Source: Limnobacter sp. SAORIC-580
GTDB taxonomy: Bacteria; Pseudomonadota; Gammaproteobacteria; Burkholderiales; Burkholderiaceae_B
Direction: 5' to 3'
Assembly (NCBI RefSeq): GCF_013004065.1
Contig: NZ_CP053084.1
Coordinates: 3,100,001-3,164,000, forward strand
Length of the DNA stretch: 64,000 bases
Positions 18,237 to 27,241 of this stretch are shown in pieces. The notes beneath the pieces are model-generated. The model worked only from the letters and a program-made list of their open reading frames with translations, was not told the origin of the DNA and did no database searches. Made by a program: the position numbers and the translations under genes. Positions within the stretch are counted from its first letter, which is position 1. Each line of letters starts with the position of its first letter.

Positions 18237-19259
18237 ATGGGAATTGAACGTTTGTTTGAACCGCCCGTTCTGGGCCAGCCCACCCCGGTCGCGCCAGGTG
18301 TTTTGTGGCTGCGTTTGCCACTGCCTTTCGCGCTCGACCACATCAATGTGTGGCTGATCGAAGAAGAAAACCAGTACACCCTGGTGGACTGCGGCGCGGG
18401 CCTGCCCGATGTGGCCGCCATGTGGGAAGAAATCGAACAAACCCTGTTTGTGCGCAAACCCTTGGGCCGCATTATCGTGACCCATGCCCACCCCGACCAC
18501 ATTGGCATGGCCGGCCCACTGGCCCGCCGCCACGGCGTGCAGGTGCACATGTCCACGGGCGAGTACTTCATGGCGCGCGGCCTGTGCGCCAACCTGCCGG
18601 GCTTTGATGCCAACACGCTGGCCGCCTTCATGGGCAGCCACGGCCTGGTGAACGAGAAAAAAGCCGATGAAACCCTTGAAGCACGCGGCGGCATGTTTTC
18701 GCGCCTTGTGCCGGAACCCCCACTGAACTACCGACGCATTCAGCACGGGGATGAAATCGAGATTGGTGGCCATCTGTGGCAATGCCATGCCGGTTTTGGC
18801 CACAGCCCGGAACACATCAGCCTGGTGTGCAAAAGCCTGGATTTGATGATCAGTGGGGACATGCTCTTGCCCACCATCTCCACCAATGTCAGCGTGTATG
18901 GCATTGAACCCGAAGGCAACCCGCTGCTGTTGTTTTTACAATCCGTACAGCGCATGGCGCAGCTGCCCAACAGCCTCACCGTGCTGCCCTCTCATGGCGT
19001 TCCCTTCAAAGGCGTGCACGACCGGTGCGCCCAATTGCTGCGCCACCACGATCACCGGCTCAATGAACTGCTGGAAGCCATCAAGGAAAAGCCCTTGACC
19101 GCCCGCCAGGCCATTGCCGTGTTGTTCAGGCGCGAGATGGATGGCCACCAGATGAGCTTTGCCATGGGTGAGGCCGTCGCCCACCTGCACTACCTGTGGT
19201 ACAAAGGTTTGGTGAAACGTTTGACCATTGAAGGTGTGTGGACATTTCAGGCTGTTTAG
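18237..19259 (+). CDS. Metallo-beta-lactamase-fold hydrolase
   Basis: 340 residues, cytoplasmic. Di-metal motif THAHPDHIGMAG (HxHxDH, ~82-93), further metal ligands in FGHSPEHISLVC and in the Asp of ISGDMLLP, and a final His in LPSHGVPFKGV. A C-terminal helical region (~255-340) follows. This arrangement is of the glyoxalase II/LACTB2-like group, often annotated as a thioesterase- or lactonase-like hydrolase. Divergent from isovaleryl-CoA dehydrogenase over 95 bases, so a role with acyl-CoA metabolism is possible but is inference only. 75 bases separate it from the downstream GTPase gene. Confidence 0.85.
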   Translation: MGIERLFEPPVLGQPTPVAPGVLWLRLPLPFALDHINVWLIEEENQYTLVDCGAGLPDVAAMWEEIEQTLFVRKPLGRIIVTHAHPDHIGMAGPLARRHGVQVHMSTGEYFMARGLCANLPGFDANTLAAFMGSHGLVNEKKADETLEARGGMFSRLVPEPPLNYRRIQHGDEIEIGGHLWQCHAGFGHSPEHISLVCKSLDLMISGDMLLPTISTNVSVYGIEPEGNPLLLFLQSVQRMAQLPNSLTVLPSHGVPFKGVHDRCAQLLRHHDHRLNELLEAIKEKPLTARQAIAVLFRREMDGHQMSFAMGEAVAHLHYLWYKGLVKRLTIEGVWTFQAV

Positions 19260-19334
19260 ACGCCAGCCAGCCCTTTAAATTTGTAAAAACGACCCCATTT
19301 CCATTGTTGACCCAATTTTGCAGCACACAGCACC

Positions 19335-20324
19335 ATGAACAAAGCAGCCCACAACATGATCCCAGTCACCATCCTCACCGGTTTTCTGGGCAGTGGAAAA
19401 ACCACCTTGCTCAACCGAATCCTTAAAGAAAACCATGGCATGAAAATCGCCGTGATTGAAAATGAATTCGGCGAAGAAGGTGTCGACAACGACCTGCTGA
19501 TGCAAAACGATCAGGAAAACATTGTTGAGATGAACAACGGTTGCCTGTGCTGCACCGTGCGCGGCGACCTGGTGCGTATTCTTGGCGAAATGGCCGCCAA
19601 ACGTTTGGCCGGCGAACTCAAATTTGATCGCGTGGTGATCGAAACCACTGGCATGGCCGACCCAGGCCCGGTTGCCCAAACCTTCTTTGTCGATGATTTG
19701 GTGGCCGAAAGCTTCGTTCTGGACGCGGTCATTACCGTGGTCGACGCCAAGCATGGCATGCAGCAACTGGATGAACACCGCGAGATTCAACAGCAAGTCG
19801 GTTTCGCCGACCGCATTTTGCTGTCCAAAACCGACCTGTGCACGGAAGACGAAGTCACTGCGTTGAAACGTCGCTTGGTTAAAATGAACGCCCGCGCTGA
19901 AATGATGAACTCGGAATTCGGCGTGGCCCCAATCGACAAATTGCTGGATGTGCGTGGCTTTAACCTGAATTCCATTCTCGACATTGCACCCGATTTTCTG
20001 GACGAAGACAAACACGTTCACAACGACGAAATCCAAAGCTTCGTGTTCAAAAGTACCAAGCCGTTTGATGGGCAGAAGTTTGAGGAATTCATGGGCTCGG
20101 TCACCCAGGTTTATGGCCCCGACATGCTTCGCTACAAAGGCATCTTGAACATCAAGGCCAGCGACCGCCGCGCCCTGTTTCAAGGCGTTCACATGCTGAT
20201 GGGACTGGACTGGGGCAGAAAATGGGACAGTGCCGAGAAAAAAGAAAGCAAAATCGTGTTTATTGGGCGTAAACTCCCCAAGGAATTTATCACCCAAGGG
20301 TTAGAGCTTTGTCTAGCCCGATAG
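19335..20324 (+). CDS. COG0523/G3E-family GTPase (CobW/YjiA/ZNG type)
   Basis: 329 residues. P-loop GFLGSGKTTLLN (~16-27), Walker B/G3 region ETTGMADPGPV, G4-like LSKTD, and the CxCC metal motif NGCLCCTVRGDL (~63-74), then a C-terminal CobW_C domain (~205-325). Such GTPases insert or deliver metals, most often zinc, to client proteins. It is directly followed, after 52 bases, by dksA. A Zur box was looked for in the 75 bases upstream and not recognised. The conserved Cys motif and the full C-terminal domain indicate a functional enzyme; the metal and client are not known. Confidence 0.9.
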   Translation: MNKAAHNMIPVTILTGFLGSGKTTLLNRILKENHGMKIAVIENEFGEEGVDNDLLMQNDQENIVEMNNGCLCCTVRGDLVRILGEMAAKRLAGELKFDRVVIETTGMADPGPVAQTFFVDDLVAESFVLDAVITVVDAKHGMQQLDEHREIQQQVGFADRILLSKTDLCTEDEVTALKRRLVKMNARAEMMNSEFGVAPIDKLLDVRGFNLNSILDIAPDFLDEDKHVHNDEIQSFVFKSTKPFDGQKFEEFMGSVTQVYGPDMLRYKGILNIKASDRRALFQGVHMLMGLDWGRKWDSAEKKESKIVFIGRKLPKEFITQGLELCLAR

Positions 20325-20376
20325 CGGATATACTGGTATATAGTCAATAAAAAACCAAAGGACTAGAGGCTGTGCT

Positions 20377-20802
20377 ATGACCACTGAGAAAACGCCCGTC
20401 ATCACTGAGAAGCAATTGCTCGCGATGAAAGAAGACGATTACATGAACGAGGTGCAGCTTGCCTTTTTCCGCCAGCGCTTGCAGGAAATGGAAAAGGAAC
20501 TGCTGGCCAATGCAGGTGAAACCACGGAGCACCTGCGTGAAACTGTAGTGGTTCCTGACCCTGCAGACCGCGCCACCATTGAAGAAGAGCATGCGCTTGA
20601 GCTTCGTACCCGCGATCGTGAACGCAAGCTGTTGAAGAAAATTCAACAATCCATTCAAAAAATCGAAGCCGGCGAATACGGCTGGTGCGAAGAAACGGGC
20701 GACCCCATCGGTGTAGCCCGTTTGCTGGCCCGCCCCACTGCCACGCTTTCGCTTGAAGCGCAGCAGCGCCGGGAGTTGAAGCAGCGTATGTACGGAGATT
20801 AA
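20377..20802 (+). CDS. dksA: RNA polymerase-binding transcription factor DksA, cysteine-poor type
   Basis: 141 residues. Coiled-coil hairpin (~20-95) with the tip motif DPADRA (Asp61, Asp64), which in E. coli DksA reaches the RNA polymerase active site and works with ppGpp. The globular end reads YGWCEETGDPIGVARLLARP then TATLSLEAQQRRE: only one of the four zinc-binding cysteines remains (Cys104), the other three positions being Thr, Ser-region and Ala-region residues. Cys-poor DksA proteins are known from several proteobacteria and can act without zinc. A strong terminator follows. Adjacent to a COG0523 metal GTPase. Confident by length and both domain signatures. Confidence 0.95.
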   Translation: MTTEKTPVITEKQLLAMKEDDYMNEVQLAFFRQRLQEMEKELLANAGETTEHLRETVVVPDPADRATIEEEHALELRTRDRERKLLKKIQQSIQKIEAGEYGWCEETGDPIGVARLLARPTATLSLEAQQRRELKQRMYGD

Positions 20803-20827
20803 TTCTCTCGATTTGCTGATGCGGTAC

Positions 20828-20865
20828 AAAAAAGCACGGTGACCCTTGGGTTGGCGTGCTTTTTT
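20828..20865 (+). terminator. Rho-independent terminator of dksA
   Basis: AAAAAAGCACG (20828-20838) pairs with CGTGCTTTTTT (20855-20865), followed by further Ts, 26 bases after the dksA stop. The A-run/T-run allows function in both directions. Confidence 0.85.
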
Positions 20866-20891
20866 TACGCGCTCAATGGCCGACGTATATA

Positions 20892-21059
20892 CCCAATCGG
20901 CTAGGGTTCAGATCTCTCGCGGTGCGTTAACTGCCCGATCGGCTTGGGTTCCGATCTCTCGCCAGAAAACCTGTTGATCCTTTGCTGATTTTCTTGAAGG
21001 CGAGACGATCGAAAAACCGCCGCCGACTGGGCGTTGCGCCAGCGGTGACCCTTCCAGTT
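20892..21059 (+). repeat. Dispersed MITE-like element, copy B (short form)
   Basis: The core runs 20892-21031 with ends CCCAATCGGC (20892-20901) and GCCGACTGGG (21022-21031). It keeps the left direct duplication (CCCAATCGGCTAGGG at 20892 and CCGATCGGCTTGGG near 20934), the segment CTCTCGCCAGAAAACCTG, and the right part TTTTCTTGAAGGCGAGACGA, but lacks about 110 central bases present in copies A and C. The tail AGCGGTGACCCTTCCAG follows to 21059 as in copy A. Confidence 0.85.
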
Positions 21060-21333
21060 CAGATCAAAAGTCACCTTCGGGTGACGTAAACACCCCGCCA
21101 TCACAGTTTTGTCATCAATTTTCCGCCACAAATATTTCACCGAAGCTAATTTCTTTTGAGAATCATCAACTTACCCCGAAAAGATCGCATGAAAGTGAGT
21201 TTTTTACCCATACTTTGTAGGTAATGTGCGAATTGCGATGATTAATCAATCTCTGTTGTTATTACGCAGGCAGCGCAGATTGCCTACAGAAAACTAATAA
21301 CTATTTTTAATCATTTCAAATGACGGAGAAAGC
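21060..21333. other. Intergenic leader of the tandem-repeat protein gene
   Basis: Part of a 530-base gene-free stretch (20803-21333) that also holds the dksA terminator and repeat copy B. This part is AT-rich and has no convincing open frame. It must hold the promoter of the following gene. A short inverted pair TTACC/GGTAA lies near 21205-21222. A GGAGAAAG ribosome binding site precedes the ATG at 21334. Confidence 0.5.
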
Positions 21334-22182
21334 ATGGCCCTAGACGAATTGAAGAACGGCATCAGTGCCGTACCAGTAGCTGGCGAAATTCTGGCTGGCG
21401 TATTGGACACCTTTGCTGGCTCGCTGCCAGCCGCCCCCGAACTGCCTGGCTTGGACGCCATTCCCGGTTTGGACGCATTGCCTATTCCCACAGACAGCCT
21501 GCCCGGACTGGACTCACTGACTGGTCTGCTGGACGGCGGTTTGCCCACGCCTCCAGCTGGCATTCCAGGCTTGGACTCAATTCCCGGTTTGGATATGCTG
21601 CCAACCAGCCCAGATGCCATCACTGACCTGCTGACAGGCGGACTGCCCGACGCCCCTTCAATTCCCGGTCTCGATGCAATTCCTGGCCTGGACGCACTGC
21701 CACTGCCAACCGACGGCGCCCCAAGCCTGGACACACTCACTGACCTGCTCGGTGGTGGTTTGCCAGAAGCCCCCGCCCTACCAGGCCTGGACGCCATTCC
21801 TGGTCTGGATGCACTGCCAATTCCAACCGACGGTCTGCCAAGCCTGAGCACACTGACTGACCTGCTCAGCGGTGGTTTGCCCGATGCGCCAGCACTGCCT
21901 GGTTTGGACGCAATCCCTGGTCTGGATGCGATTCCTGGCCTGGATGCACTGCCAATTCCAACAGACGGCCTGCCAGGCCTGGACTCGTTGACCGGCCTGC
22001 TCGGCGGTGGTTTGCCCAGCCTGCCCGGCGGTGGTGACACAGGTGGCGGCCTGCCTGCCAGCCCCATCAGCTTTGAAGACGGCACACTGACCTTGGCTTT
22101 GCCAGAAGGCCTGCCAATTTCAGCGTCTGTGAGCATCAGTGGCCTGGAAGTGCCAGAAGCAGGTTTGCCCCTGCCTGCCTAA
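21334..22182 (+). CDS. Acidic 39-residue tandem-repeat protein of unknown function
   Basis: 282 residues with an excellent RBS (GGAGAAAG). Residues 1-36 form a short non-repeat head (MALDELKNGISAVPVAGEIL). Residues 37-228 are five tandem units of about 39 residues, built on LPGLDAIPGLDALPIPTDGL, then a Leu-rich half with S/T-LT-LL-GGGLP. A tail (~229-282) holds SFEDGTLTLALPEGLPISAS and ends in Pro/Leu/Ala. The composition is extreme: almost only Pro, Gly, Leu, Asp, Ala, Ser, Thr and Ile; two Phe, one Lys, no Arg, Cys, Trp, Tyr or His. Strongly acidic. No signal peptide and no recognised secretion signal. A strong terminator follows, so it is monocistronic. I do not recognise the family; a structural or surface role is a guess. 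Confidence 0.82.
   Translation: MALDELKNGISAVPVAGEILAGVLDTFAGSLPAAPELPGLDAIPGLDALPIPTDSLPGLDSLTGLLDGGLPTPPAGIPGLDSIPGLDMLPTSPDAITDLLTGGLPDAPSIPGLDAIPGLDALPLPTDGAPSLDTLTDLLGGGLPEAPALPGLDAIPGLDALPIPTDGLPSLSTLTDLLSGGLPDAPALPGLDAIPGLDAIPGLDALPIPTDGLPGLDSLTGLLGGGLPSLPGGGDTGGGLPASPISFEDGTLTLALPEGLPISASVSISGLEVPEAGLPLPA
21442..22017 (+). repeat. Five in-frame coding repeats of ~117 bp
   Basis: Units start at about 21442, 21562, 21661, 21778 and 21895. Lengths are 40, 33, 39, 39 and ~41 residues; unit 2 is short by an internal loss and unit 5 has an extra IPGLDA hexamer. Codon use differs between units at synonymous places, so the array is not a fresh duplication. Confidence 0.9.
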
Positions 22183-22222
22183 GCTTTACGCAACAGCAGT
22201 TCTTGACTCCACACAGTGGTTT

Positions 22223-22247
22223 AGCCAGCCTTCGGGCTGGCTTTTTT
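22223..22247 (+). terminator. Rho-independent terminator of the repeat-protein gene
   Basis: Stem AGCCAGCC / GGCTGGCT with the stable loop TTCG, followed by a run of T (22241-22247), 40 bases after the stop. It reaches the last bases of the convergent rsmI gene. Confidence 0.92.
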
Positions 22248-23145
22248 ATGACTGCCCGCTTTTGATCAAAAGAGCCCGGTCGTACACCGTGTTTTTAGCC
22301 ATGCCAGTGGCTTTCACCACCAGCGCCACTGCTGTCTTCAGCGGCAACTCGGCCAATAACAAGGTAAGCCAGGTGTCCAAATCTGCGCTGGCCTGCGCAG
22401 CTTCTGCATCATTGTCAGAATCCTGCTTACCGCCGATCACCCACGCCCATTCGCCACGCTCGGCGTTGGCATCTTGCCGCACCTGCTCAAACACCTGCTC
22501 ACCACTGCCCCGGTAAAAGGTTTCAAACTGCTTGGTCAGCTCGCGCCCGGCACACATGTCGCGCCCACCCATGCCCAGGTTTTCAAGGTCGTCTACCAGT
22601 TGCATCACGCGGTGGGGCGCCTCAAACAGCACTTGGGGCTCAGGGCAAGCCAGCCAGGTTTTCAAATCATCCAAACGGTTTTTTCCTTTGGCTGGCAAAA
22701 AACCACGGAAAGTGAAAGCGCCATCCACCAACCCGCTCGCGGCCACCACAGCCAACACACTGCTGGCACCGGGCACCGGCACCACAGTAAAACCGGCCTC
22801 GGCCACACAACGAACTACCACAGCGCCAGGATCCGACACAGCAGGCGTGCCCGCATCGCTCACCAACGCCACCGACTCACCACGCTGCAAACAAGCCAGC
22901 ACCCCCTGCGCACTTTCGCGTTCATTGTGGGCATGGTGCGCCATCAAGGGTTTTTTGATACCCAATGCATCCAGCATGCGGGCGGTGTTGCGGGTGTCCT
23001 CAGCGGCAATTCGATCCACCTGCTCCAACACTGCGCGAGCTCTAAGACTAAGGTCACCCATATTGCCGATGGGGGTTGCCACCACATAGAGGGAAGGTTC
23101 TCGCCTTGTTTCGCTCCTCGCATCAGAATTCACAGCATTGTTCAT
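22246..23145 (-). CDS. rsmI: 16S rRNA (cytidine-1402-2'-O)-methyltransferase
   Basis: 299 residues from the ATG at 23145; another ATG at 23172 and an open frame up to 23316 exist, but conserved sequence starts only at SLYVVATPIGNMGDLSLRAR. Tetrapyrrole-methylase fold (SAM-binding): AEDTRNTARMLDALGI, ALVSDAGTPAVSDPGAVVVR, VVPVPGASSVLAVVAASGL and GRELTKQFETFYRG are all family motifs. It methylates the ribose of C1402 of 16S rRNA. Diverges from yraN with practically abutting starts, as in many proteobacteria. Full length. Confidence 0.94.
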   Translation of the reverse strand: MNNAVNSDARSETRREPSLYVVATPIGNMGDLSLRARAVLEQVDRIAAEDTRNTARMLDALGIKKPLMAHHAHNERESAQGVLACLQRGESVALVSDAGTPAVSDPGAVVVRCVAEAGFTVVPVPGASSVLAVVAASGLVDGAFTFRGFLPAKGKNRLDDLKTWLACPEPQVLFEAPHRVMQLVDDLENLGMGGRDMCAGRELTKQFETFYRGSGEQVFEQVRQDANAERGEWAWVIGGKQDSDNDAEAAQASADLDTWLTLLLAELPLKTAVALVVKATGMAKNTVYDRALLIKSGQS

Positions 23146-23170
23146 TCCATTTCCTTCACCGGCGTTCTGC

Positions 23171-23674
23171 ATGGCGCTCAAATCCAAATCCAAAGTTCCT
23201 GAATTGTCCGGCATTCCATGGGCCACACGCAAATCGCGATCACCAAAAGCCAAAATTCCATGGCTAGCCCCCAAAGAAAAAGCCGACACCACCCACAAAG
23301 CACCTCCCACACACAAACTTGCCTTGCTGGCGGAGGGACAACTGGCGGAAACCCAAGCCCTGCGCCTGCTTGAACAACACGGATTAATCCTGGTGACACG
23401 AAATCACCGGTGCCGCTGCGGTGAAATTGATTTAATCATGGCGCATGGCAACACCGCAGTCGTTGTGGAAGTTCGACTTCGAAACAACAAGCGCCATGGC
23501 AGTGCGCTAGAAAGCATTTCCAGTCACAAACAAGCCCGTGTATCGCGCTGTGCGAAGTTGTGGTGGGTGCAGCAGGGTCAACGCAAGTTCACACACCTGC
23601 GTTTTGATGTGGTCGCACTGGAAAACGGCACTAACCCCCAGTGGGTGCAAAATGCGTGGCAAATCAGCAACTAA
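23171..23674 (+). CDS. yraN: YraN family (UPF0102) nuclease-fold protein with N-terminal extension
   Basis: 167 residues from the ATG at 23171 (an ATG at 23138 would overlap rsmI). The conserved UPF0102 core starts at about residue 55: GQLAETQALRLLEQHGLILV, RNHRCRCGEIDLIMAHGNTA, VVVEVRLRNNKRHGSALESI. The residues E, D and E-x-R of this restriction-endonuclease-like fold (GEIDLI, VVEVR) are present. The first ~50 residues are basic and Ser/Pro/Lys-rich and are longer than the usual family start, so the true start may be later. Function in E. coli is unknown. Followed by diaA and a BON lipoprotein, as in the E. coli yra locus, but without lpoA. Confidence 0.82.
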   Translation: MALKSKSKVPELSGIPWATRKSRSPKAKIPWLAPKEKADTTHKAPPTHKLALLAEGQLAETQALRLLEQHGLILVTRNHRCRCGEIDLIMAHGNTAVVVEVRLRNNKRHGSALESISSHKQARVSRCAKLWWVQQGQRKFTHLRFDVVALENGTNPQWVQNAWQISN

Positions 23675-23715
23675 AGCGGAATCAAACCGCTGCGCCATAC
23701 AAATCGCCTGCAACG

Positions 23716-25031
<1,316 letters not shown>

Positions 25032-25055
25032 TCAGTTACACAGAAAAAACCGGCA

Positions 25056-25547
25056 ATGATCAAAAAATTTCTCACCCTGTTTTCAACCCTTGCAGTGGTC
25101 AGCATGCTGGCCGCCTGCGGGGGCGACAAAGCACCGCAAGTGGATTACGTCACTATCCAAGGCCAAACCATTACACCTGCCGATTACCAGGGCCAGGTCA
25201 TGCTGGTGAATTTTTGGGCGACCAGTTGCACCACTTGCGTGAAAGAAATGCCAGACATTGTCGACACCCACAACAAGTTCAAAGACCAGGGCTTTCGAAC
25301 CATTGCCGTGGCCATGAGCTACGACCGCCCCGATTACGTGGTGAATTTTGCAGAAACCCGCAAGCTGCCCTTCGACGTTGCGCTGGATGTGAACGGCAAT
25401 ATTGCCAAAGCATTTGATGATGTAAAAATTACGCCGACCACCTATGTGATCAATCGCAAAGGCGAGATCATCAAAACCTATGTGGGCGAACCCGATTTCG
25501 CGGCCTTGCACCAACTGATTGAAAAATCGCTGGCTGAGAAAGTTTAA
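25056..25547 (+). CDS. TlpA-like thioredoxin lipoprotein
   Basis: 163 residues. Lipoprotein signal peptide MIKKFLTLFSTLAVVSMLAA followed by Cys (lipobox LAAC). AhpC/TSA/Redoxin-type thioredoxin fold: MLVNFWATSCTTCVKEMPDI with the CxxC active site CTTC, and a cis-Pro near KITPTTYVINRKGEI. An envelope-anchored thiol-disulfide reductase, of the ResA/TlpA group, possibly for cytochrome maturation or disulfide repair. 24 bases after the BON lipoprotein gene, so likely in the same transcript; its end faces hslR. Confidence 0.88.
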   Translation: MIKKFLTLFSTLAVVSMLAACGGDKAPQVDYVTIQGQTITPADYQGQVMLVNFWATSCTTCVKEMPDIVDTHNKFKDQGFRTIAVAMSYDRPDYVVNFAETRKLPFDVALDVNGNIAKAFDDVKITPTTYVINRKGEIIKTYVGEPDFAALHQLIEKSLAEKV

Positions 25548-25568
25548 GGGCGGCAGCATTGGCCGGGC

Positions 25569-26048
25569 TTATTCATCGCCCCACTTGAAGTCATCCATCA
25601 CACGGCGGTCTCGCTTGGTTGGCCGCGCCTTGATCTCCAGAGCGGGGTCTTTCATCAACTTGCGGTTTGCCGCGCGTTCAGCACGCTTTTTCGCACTTTC
25701 CATGGTTTCTTCATAAAGGCCTTGCGCAATGGTGGCGCTGCCGCGCTTGTCGCCCAAACCTTTCACCACCAGCACCATGTCGTCCCACCCCACAGGCACT
25801 GTGAGCACATCGCCCACCTGCACCCCGTAAGCGGGCTTCACACGTTCATCGTTGCACTTCACCTTGCCGCCTTCCACCACCTCGGTGGCCAGCGAACGGG
25901 TTTTGAAAAAACGGGCAGCCCACAACCATTTGTCAATGCGTACCTTGGCACCTGGTGCTGAAAAATCGGTTTTGCCATTCGGTGTTTTGGCAGGTGCGGG
26001 GTTTTTGTTTTTACTGCGGCTCAATCTGACTCCATCGGGGATTCCCAC
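25569..26048 (-). CDS. hslR: Heat shock protein 15 (S4-domain RNA-binding)
   Basis: 159 residues with a GTG start as drawn; a later start is possible because the first ~30 residues are not conserved. S4 domain: KVRIDKWLWAARFFKTRSLA and VVEGGKVKCNDERVKPAYGV, then a basic C-terminal helix (ESAKKRAERAANRKL). Hsp15 binds stalled 50S subunits carrying nascent chains and helps recycle them. The C-terminal EIKARPTKRDRRVMDDF is typical of the family. Convergent with the thioredoxin-like lipoprotein gene and divergent from the malate/tartrate dehydrogenase gene. Confidence 0.9.
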   Translation of the reverse strand: MGIPDGVRLSRSKNKNPAPAKTPNGKTDFSAPGAKVRIDKWLWAARFFKTRSLATEVVEGGKVKCNDERVKPAYGVQVGDVLTVPVGWDDMVLVVKGLGDKRGSATIAQGLYEETMESAKKRAERAANRKLMKDPALEIKARPTKRDRRVMDDFKWGDE

Positions 26049-26090
26049 ACTGGTTGCCCAATTGTCCTTCAGGTAGCCTTTGGGGCTCCC

Positions 26091-27224
26091 GTGAATTCAA
26101 ACAAGGACACCGCTGTGAAACACTCCATCGCAATTATTCCCGGCGACGGTATCGGTCAGGAAATTATGCCAGAAGCGCTGAAGGTGCTGGCTTGGGCTGA
26201 AAAAACCCACGGCATCACGCTGGAGTTACACCACAAAGACTGGGCGCACTGCAATTACTACCTCGAACACGGCACCATGATGCCCGAGGACTGGAAGCCC
26301 CAGCTGGAAGCCTGCGAGGCCATTTTGTTTGGCGCAGTGGGCATGCCCCACCTGGTACCCGACCACATTTCCCTGTGGGGCTCGCTGCTGCGCTACCGCC
26401 GTGAATTCGACCAGTACGTGAACCTGCGCCCCGTTAAACTGCTGCCAGGCGCACCCTGCCCCTTGGCCAACAAAAAGCCGGGTGATATCGACTTTGTGGT
26501 GGTGCGTGAAAATACCGAAGGTGAATATTCGGCCGTGGGCGGCCGCATGTTTGAGGGCACTGACCGTGAAATTGTGCTTCAGGAAAGTGTATTCACCCGC
26601 CACGGCGTCGACCGGGTGTTGAAGTTTGCATTCGAAATGGCCCAAAACCGGCCTCGCAAAAAGCTGACCGCTGCCACCAAGAGCAACGGTATTGCCATCA
26701 GCATGCCCTACTGGGACGAGCGCGTGGACAACATGGCTCAAGGCTATCCTGAAGTGACCTACGACAAACAACACGTGGACATTCTGGCCGCCCGGTTCGT
26801 GATGCAACCTGAGCGCTTTGATGTGGTCGTGGCCAGCAACTTGTTCGGCGACATTCTCAGCGACTTGGGGCCAGCCTGTACCGGCACCATTGGCCTGGCT
26901 CCCTCGGCCAACCTGAACCCAGACCGCACATTTCCGTCGCTGTTTGAACCCGTGCATGGCTCGGCACCCGACATTGCCGGCAAAGGCATTGCCAACCCAA
27001 TCGCCATGATTTGGTCTGCTGCCCTGATGATTCAGTTTTTGGGCAACAGCCCTGCGGTAGTTGCGGCAGGCCGACAGAACGCCTACCAACAGGCACACGA
27101 CAGCATTCTGGCTGCTATTGAGAAGGTACTGGAAAGCGGCGACCCCACGGTATTGACCGGTGACCTGAAAGGCAAAGGCACCACCAAAACCCTGGGTGAT
27201 GCCATTGTCAAAGCGCTGGGCTAA
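26091..27224 (+). CDS. D-malate/tartrate dehydrogenase (isocitrate/isopropylmalate dehydrogenase family)
   Basis: 377 residues, GTG start; a second GTG (codon 9) is possible. NAD- and Mn/Mg-dependent beta-decarboxylating dehydrogenase: IAIIPGDGIGQEIMPEALKV, substrate-binding Arg segment WGSLLRYRREFDQYVNLRPV, VVRENTEGEYSAVGGRMFEG, metal-binding Asp segment NLFGDILSDLGPACTGTIGL, and cofactor motif FEPVHGSAPDIAGKGIANPI. The NLRP-VKLLPG and GRMFEGTDRE features match the DmlA/TtuC group acting on D-malate or tartrate, not LeuB. No regulator or transporter gene for these acids is next to it. Confidence 0.87.
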   Translation: MNSNKDTAVKHSIAIIPGDGIGQEIMPEALKVLAWAEKTHGITLELHHKDWAHCNYYLEHGTMMPEDWKPQLEACEAILFGAVGMPHLVPDHISLWGSLLRYRREFDQYVNLRPVKLLPGAPCPLANKKPGDIDFVVVRENTEGEYSAVGGRMFEGTDREIVLQESVFTRHGVDRVLKFAFEMAQNRPRKKLTAATKSNGIAISMPYWDERVDNMAQGYPEVTYDKQHVDILAARFVMQPERFDVVVASNLFGDILSDLGPACTGTIGLAPSANLNPDRTFPSLFEPVHGSAPDIAGKGIANPIAMIWSAALMIQFLGNSPAVVAAGRQNAYQQAHDSILAAIEKVLESGDPTVLTGDLKGKGTTKTLGDAIVKALG

Positions 27225-27241
27225 TACCCGGTTTTGCTCGC

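Noticed and set aside
19275..20297. 340-codon open frame antisense to the COG0523 GTPase gene
   Set aside because: Shadow of strong codon bias on the other strand; His/Phe/Gln-rich without motifs.
21442..22017. Tandem units considered as a CRISPR array or satellite
   Set aside because: Units are ~117 bases, in frame, without unique spacers, and vary at synonymous positions: coding repeats.
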